In this document: one piece after another, positions 25,558 to 33,800 of the stretch | How the letters are laid out: each line of letters opens with the position of its first letter | Numbering within the stretch: the stretch's first letter is position 1 | Origin: an uncultured Lachnospiraceae bacterium | GTDB taxonomy: Bacteria > Bacillota > Clostridia > Lachnospirales > Lachnospiraceae | Reading direction: 5' to 3' | Length of the DNA stretch: 41,287 bases | Assembly: GCA_947626945.1 (NCBI GenBank) | Contig: CANQUC010000020.1 | Location: 1-41,287 of the forward strand | The notes under the pieces: model-generated | Databases searched by the model: none | Told to the model about the DNA's origin: nothing | What the model saw: only the letters and a program-made list of their open reading frames with translations | Translations under genes and position numbers: made by a program

Positions 25558-26409
25558 ATGGCAGTATTGATCGACGGAAAAAAGATCTCGGCGCAGATTA
25601 AGGAAGAGTGCAGGGAAAAAGCGGCCCGCTACAGGGAACAGGGAATTCAGATTACTCTTGCGGTGGTTCAGGTAGGAAAGGATCCGGCTTCCACCGTCTA
25701 TGTGAACAATAAGAAAAAAGCCTGCGAGTATGTAGGCATTCGTTCTCTTCCCTATGAGCTTGACGAGAATGTTTCCCAGGAGGAACTGCTTGCGCTTGTG
25801 GAACGCTTAAATCAGGATTCGGCTGTAAACGGCATACTGGTACAGCTTCCTCTGCCGGCTCATATCGATGAAAATAAAGTGATTTATGCCATATCCCCCG
25901 AAAAAGATGTGGACGGATTTCATCCTTACAGCGTAGGAGCGCTGAGCATTGGATTAAAGGGATATGTCTCCTGTACGCCGGCGGGTGTGATCCAGCTGCT
26001 GAAGCGCACAGGCATTGAGATCGCGGGAAAGAACTGCGTGGTAATGGGAAGAAGCAATATTGTGGGGAAGCCTATGTCCATGCTGCTTCTCCGGGAAAAC
26101 GGCACGGTGACCGTTACCCATTCCAAAACGGAAAATCTGAAAGAAATAACCAGACAGGCCGATATTCTTGTTGTGGCGGTGGGAAAGCCAAGATTTGTCA
26201 CAGCGGATTTTATCAAAGAGGGCGCTGTGGTGATCGACGTGGGAATTCACAGGAACGCGGACAATAAACTGTGCGGAGACGTTGATTTTGATTCCGTGAA
26301 GGAAAAAGCCGGCGCGATCACACCGGTTCCCGGCGGCGTTGGCGTGATGACCGTCGCAATGCTCATGTGCAACTGCATTGCCTCCGTAGAAATCAATGAA
26401 AGGGCATGA
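25558..26409 (+). CDS. folD: Bifunctional methylene-THF dehydrogenase/methenyl-THF cyclohydrolase
   Basis: This 283-residue enzyme interconverts 5,10-methylene-THF, methenyl-THF and 10-formyl-THF. The conserved YVNNKKKACEYVGI holds the catalytic lysine near residue 56, VQLPLPAHID and PEKDVDGFHP follow, and the NADP-binding domain contains GRSNIVGKPMSMLLL. The C-terminal TPVPGGVGVMTVAMLM motif closes the active site. ATG 25558 follows AAAAGGAGG. It sits 12 bp after fhs, consistent with a two-gene folate unit. Confidence 0.97.
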   Translation: MAVLIDGKKISAQIKEECREKAARYREQGIQITLAVVQVGKDPASTVYVNNKKKACEYVGIRSLPYELDENVSQEELLALVERLNQDSAVNGILVQLPLPAHIDENKVIYAISPEKDVDGFHPYSVGALSIGLKGYVSCTPAGVIQLLKRTGIEIAGKNCVVMGRSNIVGKPMSMLLLRENGTVTVTHSKTENLKEITRQADILVVAVGKPRFVTADFIKEGAVVIDVGIHRNADNKLCGDVDFDSVKEKAGAITPVPGGVGVMTVAMLMCNCIASVEINERA

Positions 26410-26416
26410 GAATCTC

Positions 26417-28267
26417 ATGGATACAAATCAGGAAACGAAAGTCATCGATCTTGGCGGCAAGAGCGTGAAAGAAAATCTTGACAGCACAAAGGTTCTGGAG
26501 TCTCTCAGAGACGCCGAAACGGGAGAGGAATCGCTCTCTTCGGATCTGGAACAGAAGCTGCGCGCCACGTCAAAAAAACTTTCGGAAAATGACGATGCTT
26601 CTACCGGAGACGCTGCTGCCGAAAAAGCGGCGGAAGCCATCAGGGAGGCGGAGGCTGCCAGGAAAGCGGAAGACGCCAAGAAAGCAAAACCCGTTAGCAG
26701 GGCAGAACCTGTCAGAAAAGCGGAACCCGCAGAAAAGCTTCCTCCGCAACGGCCGGAGGAACCCCAAAAGCCCCAAAATTCCCCGATGTCTTCAAAAAAG
26801 GAACAGCAGGAAAGAACTGAGCAGCCAGACGGGGACGCAAAAAAAATCAGTGTGGATCAGCTGTCGGACGAGGAATTTTTAAGGCTTTACGGAGACGGGG
26901 AAAGAAGGTCTCCCAAACGGAAAAAACAGAAGAAAGGTCGTAAAAAGCAGGAATCTGTTTCAGAAGAAGAACAAAGTGAGGTTCCGGAAAAGCAGAAGCG
27001 TCATCCTGTCGCCTGGTTCAAAAACAAGCTGACAGATGAAAATATTGATGATGAGACCGCGAAAAACATGGTCAATGTGATCGGTATCGTAGGCGGAATT
27101 ACCTTTATCCTGGCGGTAGTGCTTGTGGCGGTTATTCTGCACGCCAAGTTCAGTTCTTTTTCCAGCCAGTTCAATCAGGCCGTGGAATTTGAAAACGCGG
27201 GAGATGTGGCAAGAGCGGCCGGCTGCTATGAAAAGGCCATTGACGCGGCGGGTAGCAAAGGAGACAGGATCCGGGGAAGAATGGCCCTTGCGAATCTTTA
27301 CCTGGAGCAGCGTTCTGACAACAATGCCTCCTTTTACTTTGAACAGGTTGTAGACATTGATCCGGAAAATGAAGAGGCCATTACAAAGCTGCTGTCCATT
27401 TATGAGTCCAACAACAATATGGAAGCCATTGTGGCCCTTGCGGAAAAGGCCTCGGACAGAGAAGAGACGCAGGCACTTTTTGCGGATTATCTTTTGAATC
27501 AGCCGGTGTTCAATTACAAATCCGGCACCTATGACGAGCGCCTGACCATTGAGATCGAAGCAGGCGAGGCAGAGCGGATCTATTATACCACCGACGGATC
27601 CGAGGCAACGGAAATGAGCCGACTGTATACCGGGCCCATCCAGCTGGAAGAGGGCCATACGGTGTTTCATGCCATGGCGGTCAGCGGAACCGGCCTTATG
27701 AGCCAGAATATTGAGGTGAACTACGAAATCATGGCGTCCGCTCCGGAAAAGCCCAGGATTACGCCAAGCAGCGGAACATACCGGGAGATCACAAAGATTC
27801 ATGTGGACATTCCCGACGGCTGCAGGGCATATTATACGCTGGACGGCAATGTTCCTACCGCGGAATCTCCGGAGTATACGGAGGATCTTGTGATCCCCCT
27901 TGGAAATCACATTTTTTCAGTGATCTTCATCAACCAGAACGGTCTGGCCAGCCAGGTTTCCACAAAAGTATATGACTTCATCTTTAGCGCTCCCATTACG
28001 AAAAACGACGCCATCAACAAGGTGACGGAGGGCCTGATCCGAACGGGAGAGCTTCTGGATGATTCCGGCGAAGCCGTGGATCCTGCTTATGGAACCGCCC
28101 AGTTCCAGTGCAGTGAGATACTGACAATCAATGATGCCCAATTTTATCGGGTTGATAAAATATATTCCGGCGATGGCGCGTTTGGCTCCTACGCGGTAGA
28201 GATCAATACCGGAGCGGTGTTTGCGCTGCTGGACAATAATGGCAATTACACATTGGTTGGTTTTTAA
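26417..28267 (+). CDS. Membrane-anchored protein with TPR and chitobiase-like C-terminal domains
   Basis: This protein of about 616 residues has a long charged, Ala/Lys/Glu-rich N-terminal region (1-200) and one membrane helix near 219-240 (GIVGGITFILAVVLVAVIL). TPR-like repeats follow at about 255-345 (AARAAGCYEKAIDAAG, MALANLYLEQRSDNNASFYF). Two beta-sandwich repeats of the chitobiase/beta-hexosaminidase C-terminal type lie at about 370-440 and 455-530, with YYTTDGSEAT and YYTLDGNVPT. The start is unclear: ATG 26417 has a weak site, and ATG 26396 overlaps folD. It probably projects outside the cell and binds wall glycan or protein. Its place between folD and nfnA is not explained. Confidence 0.75.
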   Translation: MDTNQETKVIDLGGKSVKENLDSTKVLESLRDAETGEESLSSDLEQKLRATSKKLSENDDASTGDAAAEKAAEAIREAEAARKAEDAKKAKPVSRAEPVRKAEPAEKLPPQRPEEPQKPQNSPMSSKKEQQERTEQPDGDAKKISVDQLSDEEFLRLYGDGERRSPKRKKQKKGRKKQESVSEEEQSEVPEKQKRHPVAWFKNKLTDENIDDETAKNMVNVIGIVGGITFILAVVLVAVILHAKFSSFSSQFNQAVEFENAGDVARAAGCYEKAIDAAGSKGDRIRGRMALANLYLEQRSDNNASFYFEQVVDIDPENEEAITKLLSIYESNNNMEAIVALAEKASDREETQALFADYLLNQPVFNYKSGTYDERLTIEIEAGEAERIYYTTDGSEATEMSRLYTGPIQLEEGHTVFHAMAVSGTGLMSQNIEVNYEIMASAPEKPRITPSSGTYREITKIHVDIPDGCRAYYTLDGNVPTAESPEYTEDLVIPLGNHIFSVIFINQNGLASQVSTKVYDFIFSAPITKNDAINKVTEGLIRTGELLDDSGEAVDPAYGTAQFQCSEILTINDAQFYRVDKIYSGDGAFGSYAVEINTGAVFALLDNNGNYTLVGF

Positions 28268-28303
28268 TGAAAAAAATTATTATAAGTAAAGGGGAGAAAC
28301 GAC

Positions 28304-29194
28304 ATGTACCAAATTACCAGAGCCGAAAGGCTTACCGATCAAATTTATTTATTTGATGTGGTAGCAAAGCGCGTAGCCAGCTCCTGTCTTCCTGGTCAGT
28401 TTGTCATTGTGAAGATGGATGAAGTGGGCGAGCGTATTCCGCTGACGATCTGTGACTACAACAGAGAGACCGGCGAGATCACCATCGTGCTGCAGACAGT
28501 AGGGGCGTCTACTATGAAGATGGCCAGACTGCAGGTAGGCGATTCCTTTATGGATGTGACCGGACCTCTGGGAATGCCTTCTGAGTTTACCCAAATGCCT
28601 CTGGAAGAGGTCAGACAGAAGAAGTTCCTGTTTGTAGCCGGCGGTGTGGGAAGCGCCCCTGTTTATCCGCAGGTAAAGTGGCTTCATGAAAAAGGCATTG
28701 ACGCGGACGTGATCATTGGCGCAAGAAACAAGGACCTGATCATTCTGGAAGAAGAAATGGAAAAGGTAGCCGGCAATCTGTATGTGACAACAGACGACGG
28801 TTCCTATGTTCGCAAAGGTCTTGTGACAGATGTTGTGAAAGATCTGGTTGAAAATCAGGGCAAGCATTATGACATTTGCGTCGCCATCGGCCCGATGATT
28901 ATGATGAAGTTTGTGACACTGCTGACAAAAGAACTGAATATTCCTACCATTGTCAGCCTGAATCCCATTATGGTAGACGGCACCGGCATGTGCGGCGCCT
29001 GCCGTGTAACCGTTGGCGGCCAGGTGAAATTTGCCTGCGTGGACGGCCCTGAATTTGACGGCCATCAGGTAAACTTTGAGGAGGCAATGAAGAGACAGCA
29101 GATGTACAAGACTTATGAGGGTCGTGCGATTCTGAAGCTGCAGGAAGGTGACACCCACCACGGTGGATGCGGATATTGCGGAGGTGACAAATAA
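28304..29194 (+). CDS. nfnA: Ferredoxin-NADP reductase-type subunit (NfnA-like)
   Basis: This 296-residue protein is the FAD/NAD-binding, [2Fe-2S]-carrying small subunit of the NfnAB (SudB/GltA-type) family. It has the flavin-binding RIPLTICDYN, NAD-domain motifs KKFLFVAGGVGSAPVYP and PMIMMKFVTLLT, and a cysteine cluster DGTGMCGACRV (C230, C233) plus C245. The C-terminal HHGGCGYCGG has two more cysteines. Nfn complexes bifurcate electrons between NADPH, NADH and ferredoxin. ATG 28304 follows AAAGGGGAG. Its stop overlaps the next start by one base. Other members serve sulfide or glutamate synthase reactions, so the exact role is inferred. Confidence 0.88.
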   Translation: MYQITRAERLTDQIYLFDVVAKRVASSCLPGQFVIVKMDEVGERIPLTICDYNRETGEITIVLQTVGASTMKMARLQVGDSFMDVTGPLGMPSEFTQMPLEEVRQKKFLFVAGGVGSAPVYPQVKWLHEKGIDADVIIGARNKDLIILEEEMEKVAGNLYVTTDDGSYVRKGLVTDVVKDLVENQGKHYDICVAIGPMIMMKFVTLLTKELNIPTIVSLNPIMVDGTGMCGACRVTVGGQVKFACVDGPEFDGHQVNFEEAMKRQQMYKTYEGRAILKLQEGDTHHGGCGYCGGDK

Positions 29195-30579
29195 TGGATG
29201 TACTGAAAAAAGTTCCGGTGCGTGAGCAGGATGCGAAAGTACGCGCCACAAATTTTGACGAGGTCTGCCTTGGCTATAATGAGGAAGAAGCCGTAGAGGA
29301 AGCCGGCAGATGTATCAACTGTAAAAACGCAAGATGTATCCAGGGATGCCCGGTTGCGATCAACATCCCCGGGTTTATCGAAAAGGTTAAGAACGGACAG
29401 TTTGAAGAGGCTTCCAAGGTCATTGGCCAGTCCTCTGCTCTTCCCGCCGTATGCGGCCGCGTATGTCCCCAGGAGTCCCAGTGTGAGGGAAAATGTATCC
29501 GCGGAATCAAAGGCGAGCCCATTTCTATTGGCAAGCTGGAGCGTTTTGTGGCGGACTGGGCAAGAGAACATGACATCAAACCGGAGCCTCCCAAGGAGAA
29601 AAACGGCAAGAAGGTTGCTATTATCGGTTCCGGCCCTGCCGGTTTGACCTGCGCGGGAGACCTGGCCAAGATGGGCTATGACGTAACAATCTTTGAGGCG
29701 CTGCATAAGGCAGGCGGCGTGCTGGTTTACGGCATCCCCGAATTCCGTCTTCCCAAACAGGGCGTTGTACAGCCGGAGATCGAAAACGTAAAGGCTCTGG
29801 GCGTAAAGATTGAGACCAATGTGGTGGTTGGCCGTTCCGTTACCATTGACGAGCTGCTGCATGAGGAAGGCTTCGACGCGGTATTTATTGGCTCCGGCGC
29901 CGGTCTTCCCAAGTTTATGGGTATTCCCGGCGAAAACGCAAACGGAGTATTTTCCGCAAATGAGTACCTGACAAGAAGCAATCTGATGAAGGCCTTTGAC
30001 GACAACTATGATACCCCCATTGCGGTCAGCAAGAAGGTGGCCGTGGTAGGCGGCGGAAACGTGGCTATGGATGCCGCGAGAACCGCACTTCGTCTTGGCG
30101 CGGAGGTACATATCGTATACCGCAGAAGCGAAGAAGAGCTTCCCGCCAGAGTGGAAGAAGTACATCACGCCAAAGAAGAGGGAATTATTTTTGACCTTTT
30201 GACAAATCCTAAAGAGATACTGGTTGATGAAAACGGCTGGGTAAAGGGAATGACCTGTGTGCGCATGGAGCTTGGAGAGCCTGATGCTTCCGGCAGACGC
30301 CGTCCCGTAGAGATCCCCGGATCTGAATTTGATCTGGAGCTTGATACGGTGATCATGTCCCTGGGTACTTCTCCCAACCCGCTAATCTCTTCCACCACAG
30401 AGGGTCTGGAGACCAACAAGTGGCATTGTATCGTTGCGGATGAGGAAAAAGGCCAGACTACCAAAGAGGGTGTTTATGCCGGCGGCGACGCTGTAACCGG
30501 AGCGGCAACCGTAATCCTTGCCATGGGCGCGGGAAAAGCCGGTGCCAAAGGCATCCACGAATATCTGTCAAACCGTTAA
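29194..30579 (+). CDS. nfnB: NADPH-dependent GltA-type oxidoreductase (NfnB-like)
   Basis: This 461-residue FAD/NADPH and 4Fe-4S protein is similar to glutamate synthase small subunit (GltD) and NfnB. The N-terminal cysteine arrays CINCKNARCIQGCP and VCGRVCPQESQCEGKC bind two 4Fe-4S clusters. GSGPAGLTCAGDLA binds FAD, GGGNVAMDAARTALRLGA binds NADPH, and GGDAVTGAATVILAMGAGK closes the FAD domain. It overlaps nfnA in TAATG form, and the pairing with NfnA supports an Nfn complex rather than a glutamate synthase. A short hairpin after the stop may terminate the message. Confidence 0.9.
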   Translation: MDVLKKVPVREQDAKVRATNFDEVCLGYNEEEAVEEAGRCINCKNARCIQGCPVAINIPGFIEKVKNGQFEEASKVIGQSSALPAVCGRVCPQESQCEGKCIRGIKGEPISIGKLERFVADWAREHDIKPEPPKEKNGKKVAIIGSGPAGLTCAGDLAKMGYDVTIFEALHKAGGVLVYGIPEFRLPKQGVVQPEIENVKALGVKIETNVVVGRSVTIDELLHEEGFDAVFIGSGAGLPKFMGIPGENANGVFSANEYLTRSNLMKAFDDNYDTPIAVSKKVAVVGGGNVAMDAARTALRLGAEVHIVYRRSEEELPARVEEVHHAKEEGIIFDLLTNPKEILVDENGWVKGMTCVRMELGEPDASGRRRPVEIPGSEFDLELDTVIMSLGTSPNPLISSTTEGLETNKWHCIVADEEKGQTTKEGVYAGGDAVTGAATVILAMGAGKAGAKGIHEYLSNR

Positions 30580-30593
30580 GCAGACGGTTTTTT
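30570..30593 (+). terminator. Short hairpin terminator after nfnB (weak)
   Basis: AAACCGT (30570-30576) pairs with ACGGTTT (30584-30590), followed by more T. It spans the nfnB stop codon. The stem is only 7 bp, so efficiency may be modest. Confidence 0.5.
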
Positions 30594-30633
30594 ATCCTGT
30601 TCATGCCCTGAAGATGTGCGGACAGGAGGAATG

Positions 30634-31332
30634 ATGGAACACCATGATCTGATGAAACAATTGCCAGCCGACGAGCGCCCCTATGAAAAATGCCGTTGTT
30701 ACGGCCCGGGGGCGTTGTCGGAGGCAGAACTGCTTGCCGTGATTTTGCGGACAGGCAGTCGGGGCCGGTCAGCCCTTTCTCTGGCCAGAACATTGCTGCA
30801 GTCCCCTAAATGCCGGGATGGCATTCAGGGAATTACCCAGTTTACCCTGTCGGAGCTCATGCGGGAAAAGGGTGTGGGTACGGTAAAAGGAATCCAGATT
30901 CTGTGCGTGGCTGAGCTTTCCAGGAGGATCGCAAAATCCTCTGCGGGGAAGCGGCTTCGGTTTACTTCGCCGAAGACGGTTGCGGACTATTATATGGAGG
31001 ATCTGAGACATAAAAAGCAGGAGCAGATTTTGCTGGTGCTCTTAAACGGCAGAGGGGAACTGATCTGTGACCGGCGTGTGTTTGAGGGTACCGTTTCCGC
31101 CTCTTTGGTCTCTCCAAGGGAGATTTTTCTGGAGGCCATGAAATATGATGCGGTAAATCTTATTTTGCTTCACAACCATCCAAGCGGCGATCCTGCGCCA
31201 AGCAAGGAGGATCTGGCGCTGACGGAGCGGATGGCAGGCTGCGGACGCCTGATGGATATGCCCCTGCTGGATCATATTATTATCGGAGACAGAAACTATT
31301 ACAGCTTTCGGGAAGAAAAAAGACTCAGGTAA
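30634..31332 (+). CDS. radC: RadC/JAMM-family protein
   Basis: This protein of about 232 residues has an N-terminal helix-hairpin-helix region (LPADERPYEKC, GALSEAELLAVILRTG) and a C-terminal JAMM metallo-isopeptidase-like domain. The zinc motif is HNHPSGDPAPSKED. The role of RadC in repair is disputed in the literature; JAMM activity is inferred from the motif. AGGAGG at 30624-30629 favours ATG 30634 over ATG 30631. It heads the shape-gene cluster, as in many Firmicutes. Confidence 0.92.
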   Translation: MEHHDLMKQLPADERPYEKCRCYGPGALSEAELLAVILRTGSRGRSALSLARTLLQSPKCRDGIQGITQFTLSELMREKGVGTVKGIQILCVAELSRRIAKSSAGKRLRFTSPKTVADYYMEDLRHKKQEQILLVLLNGRGELICDRRVFEGTVSASLVSPREIFLEAMKYDAVNLILLHNHPSGDPAPSKEDLALTERMAGCGRLMDMPLLDHIIIGDRNYYSFREEKRLR

Positions 31333-31354
31333 GATACGAAGGGAGTTTTTGACT

Positions 31355-32374
31355 TTGATTGTCAATACGTTGGGAATTGATTTTGGTACATGCAATATCA
31401 AAATTTATAATAAAAACAAAAAGCTGATCATCAACGAAAGAAACATCATTGCCATTGAGGGAAAAGAAAAGGTTCTTGCCGTGGGTAATGAAGCGTACGA
31501 AATGTATGAAAAATCCCCGGAGACCATTGACGTGGTCTATCCCATATCCGGCGGAGTGATTGCAAGTATTGAAAACGCCAGACTGGTGCTGAAAAAGTTT
31601 ATCGGCAGCGGGATCGGTCTGTTTTCCAAGACCTGCGATTATTATGTGGCCATTCCAAGCGATATTACGGAGCTGCAGAAGCGTGCCTTTCACAAGCTGA
31701 TTACCAGCTCCAACATCCAGGCCAAAAAGGTTTATGTAGTTGACCGTTCCATAGCGGACGCGGTGGGCATTGGTATCGACGTACATAAGGCAAGAGGCGT
31801 TCTGGTCATGAACATGGGGGCGGATACCACAGAGATTTCCGTGATCTCCATGGGCAGCATTATCTTGAGCCGGATGCTTTCCATTGGCGGCAACAAACTG
31901 GACGAAACCATTCAGAGTTTTCTGAAGCGAAAATACAATCTGACTGTCGGGATCAAAACAGCGGAAAATCTGAAAATGAATTTCTGCTGTGCTGTCAGTG
32001 AACATCCGGATCATAAGACAAAGGTGCCGGGAATTGATGTGGTCACCGGTCTTCCCGTAGAGCGGGAGGTTTCCCAGAATGAGATCTGTCAGGCTCTGTC
32101 AGAGCCGCTGGGGACTGTGATGGAAACGATGCGGGTTGTTTTGGAGCGGACGCCTCCGGAGCTTGCGGCGGACATGATCAGGGACGGAATCTATCTTACG
32201 GGAGGTTCTTCGGAGCTTCGCCGGCTGGGAGATTATATTACCAATACGGTGGGACTGAAAGTCAACCGGTTTGAAAATCCCTCTGAAAGCATTGTCAGAG
32301 GCCTTGCAAAGATCATAACGGATCATGAATACAATGAGCTTGCCCAGGAGCCCAGAGAAAAAGTCTACGATTAG
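31355..32374 (+). CDS. mreB: MreB-like actin homologue, divergent
   Basis: This protein of about 339 residues has the actin-type fold that guides sidewall synthesis. Phosphate-1 is GIDFGTCNIKIY, then AIPSDITELQKRAF, and the adenosine motif is LTGGSSELRRL near the end. The phosphate-2 motif, DIGGGT in typical MreB, is NMGADT at 153-158, so the usual acidic residue is missing. No ATG is available: TTG 31355 lies 9 bases after AAGGGAG, and TTG 31349 is alternative. It sits directly before mreC and mreD, so identity as the cluster MreB is firm, but nucleotide handling may be unusual. Confidence 0.85.
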   Translation: MIVNTLGIDFGTCNIKIYNKNKKLIINERNIIAIEGKEKVLAVGNEAYEMYEKSPETIDVVYPISGGVIASIENARLVLKKFIGSGIGLFSKTCDYYVAIPSDITELQKRAFHKLITSSNIQAKKVYVVDRSIADAVGIGIDVHKARGVLVMNMGADTTEISVISMGSIILSRMLSIGGNKLDETIQSFLKRKYNLTVGIKTAENLKMNFCCAVSEHPDHKTKVPGIDVVTGLPVEREVSQNEICQALSEPLGTVMETMRVVLERTPPELAADMIRDGIYLTGGSSELRRLGDYITNTVGLKVNRFENPSESIVRGLAKIITDHEYNELAQEPREKVYD

Positions 32375-32387
32375 GAGCGGCAAACAG

Positions 32388-33233
32388 ATGAGAAAAAAAC
32401 GGTTTTCCCTGTCAAGTAAATATGTGCTGTTGCTGCTCAGTGTAATCTGCGTGGCGCTGGCAGTGGGTTCCTATTTGTTTGGATTTTCCAGAGGTCCTGT
32501 GAATCGGGCGGCAGGGTATGTGATCACGCCTGTTCAGAAAGGGCTTTCCGCTGTGGGCGGCTGGATCCAGGACAAGTTTGGTTTTTTGCAGGACAAAGAT
32601 AAGCTGATTCAGGAAAACAAAGAACTGAAAGCCAGGATCGATGAACTGACCCTGGAAAACACCACATTAAAGGGCAACAGCTTTGAGCTGTACAGGCTGC
32701 GCGCCTTGTATCAGCTGGATACGGAATATGCCCAGTATCCCAAAGTGGCCGCAAGTGTCATTGCCAAGGATACAGGCAACTGGTTTCACAATTTTATCAT
32801 CAACAAGGGAAAAAAAGACGGCGTGGATCTGGATATGAACGTGATCGCCAACGGCGGTCTGGTAGGCAAGATCGTCGCGGCAGGAGACAATTGGGCCAGA
32901 GTCCGCTCGATCATTGACGATTCCAGCAATGTAAGCGCCATGACTCAGACTACCGGGGACTACTGTGTAATCAGCGGCAGTCTGGAAATGTTAAAAAACG
33001 GCGAGATCGCCATGTCCAAGCTTTATGACACAGACGACAATGTAAAGGTGGGGGAGATGATCGTCACCTCCAACATCAGCGAGACCTATCTGCCCGGCCT
33101 GCTGATCGGGTATTTGTCAGAAGTAGAGCTGGATGCCAACAATATGACAAAATCCGGAAAGCTTTCTCTGGTGGTGGATTTTGAGCATATTCGGGAAGTC
33201 TTTGTCATTACACAGAAAAAGGCAGTTCAGTAG
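32388..33233 (+). CDS. mreC: Cell shape-determining protein MreC
   Basis: This 281-residue elongasome protein has one N-terminal membrane helix (about 12-32), a coiled coil (about 65-95, DKDKLIQENKELKARIDELT) and the beta-rich external MreC domain (for example VIAKDTGNWFHNFIINKGKKDG and a DDSSNVSAM region). It bridges MreB/MreD and PBP2. ATG 32388 has TAGGAG 10 bases upstream. The gene follows mreB after 13 bp. Confidence 0.94.
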   Translation: MRKKRFSLSSKYVLLLLSVICVALAVGSYLFGFSRGPVNRAAGYVITPVQKGLSAVGGWIQDKFGFLQDKDKLIQENKELKARIDELTLENTTLKGNSFELYRLRALYQLDTEYAQYPKVAASVIAKDTGNWFHNFIINKGKKDGVDLDMNVIANGGLVGKIVAAGDNWARVRSIIDDSSNVSAMTQTTGDYCVISGSLEMLKNGEIAMSKLYDTDDNVKVGEMIVTSNISETYLPGLLIGYLSEVELDANNMTKSGKLSLVVDFEHIREVFVITQKKAVQ

Positions 33234-33281
33234 GAACTGGGATCGAAGCAGACAAATGAGCGCACTGGAGTGGAGAATGCT

Positions 33282-33800
33282 ATGAAGAGAGGCATTACGC
33301 TTGCCATACTGATATTTACTTTTTTCATCCTGCAGAGTACGGTTGTACAGGGAATCCGCCTGGGCGGCGTGGTGCCCAACCTGACGGTGATTTTAGTCAC
33401 GTCCACGGCCTTTTTCAGAGGAAAGACCACAGGGCTTCTGACCGGCTTTTTCTGCGGATTGTTCAGTGATTTCTTCTTTGGGGATATTCTGGGCTTTTAT
33501 GCCGTGACTTATATGTGCATCGGCTATCTGTGCGGATTTGCCACAAGAGAATTTTATGATTTTGATCTGAAGCTGCCGCTGCTTCTGATCGCAGCTTCCG
33601 ATCTGGCCTATGGCATGATCGTCTACTGGTGCCTGTTTATGATGCGCAGCCGGATGAACGTGTCCTTTTATCTGCTCAGGATCATTCTGCCGGAAGTGAT
33701 CTACACGACTGTGGCGGCAGTGGTGGTCTACCGTATTTTGTATCTGATCAACGAAAAGCTTACTGCAGATGAAACAAAGAGAGGCGGTTATTTTGCTTAG
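33282..33800 (+). CDS. mreD: Rod shape-determining protein MreD
   Basis: This 172-residue integral membrane protein has about five hydrophobic helices and the motif GGVVPNLTVILVTSTAFFRG, which fits MreD. It works with MreC and RodA/PBP2. ATG 33282 lies 6 bases after GGAG; GTG 33270 is in frame. The end overlaps the PBP2 gene if that begins at 33769. Confidence 0.9.
   Translation: MKRGITLAILIFTFFILQSTVVQGIRLGGVVPNLTVILVTSTAFFRGKTTGLLTGFFCGLFSDFFFGDILGFYAVTYMCIGYLCGFATREFYDFDLKLPLLLIAASDLAYGMIVYWCLFMMRSRMNVSFYLLRIILPEVIYTTVAAVVVYRILYLINEKLTADETKRGGYFA

Noticed and set aside
29113-30168. 351-residue minus-strand frame opposite nfnB
   Set aside because: It is antisense to a conserved flavoprotein and has no protein-like motifs.
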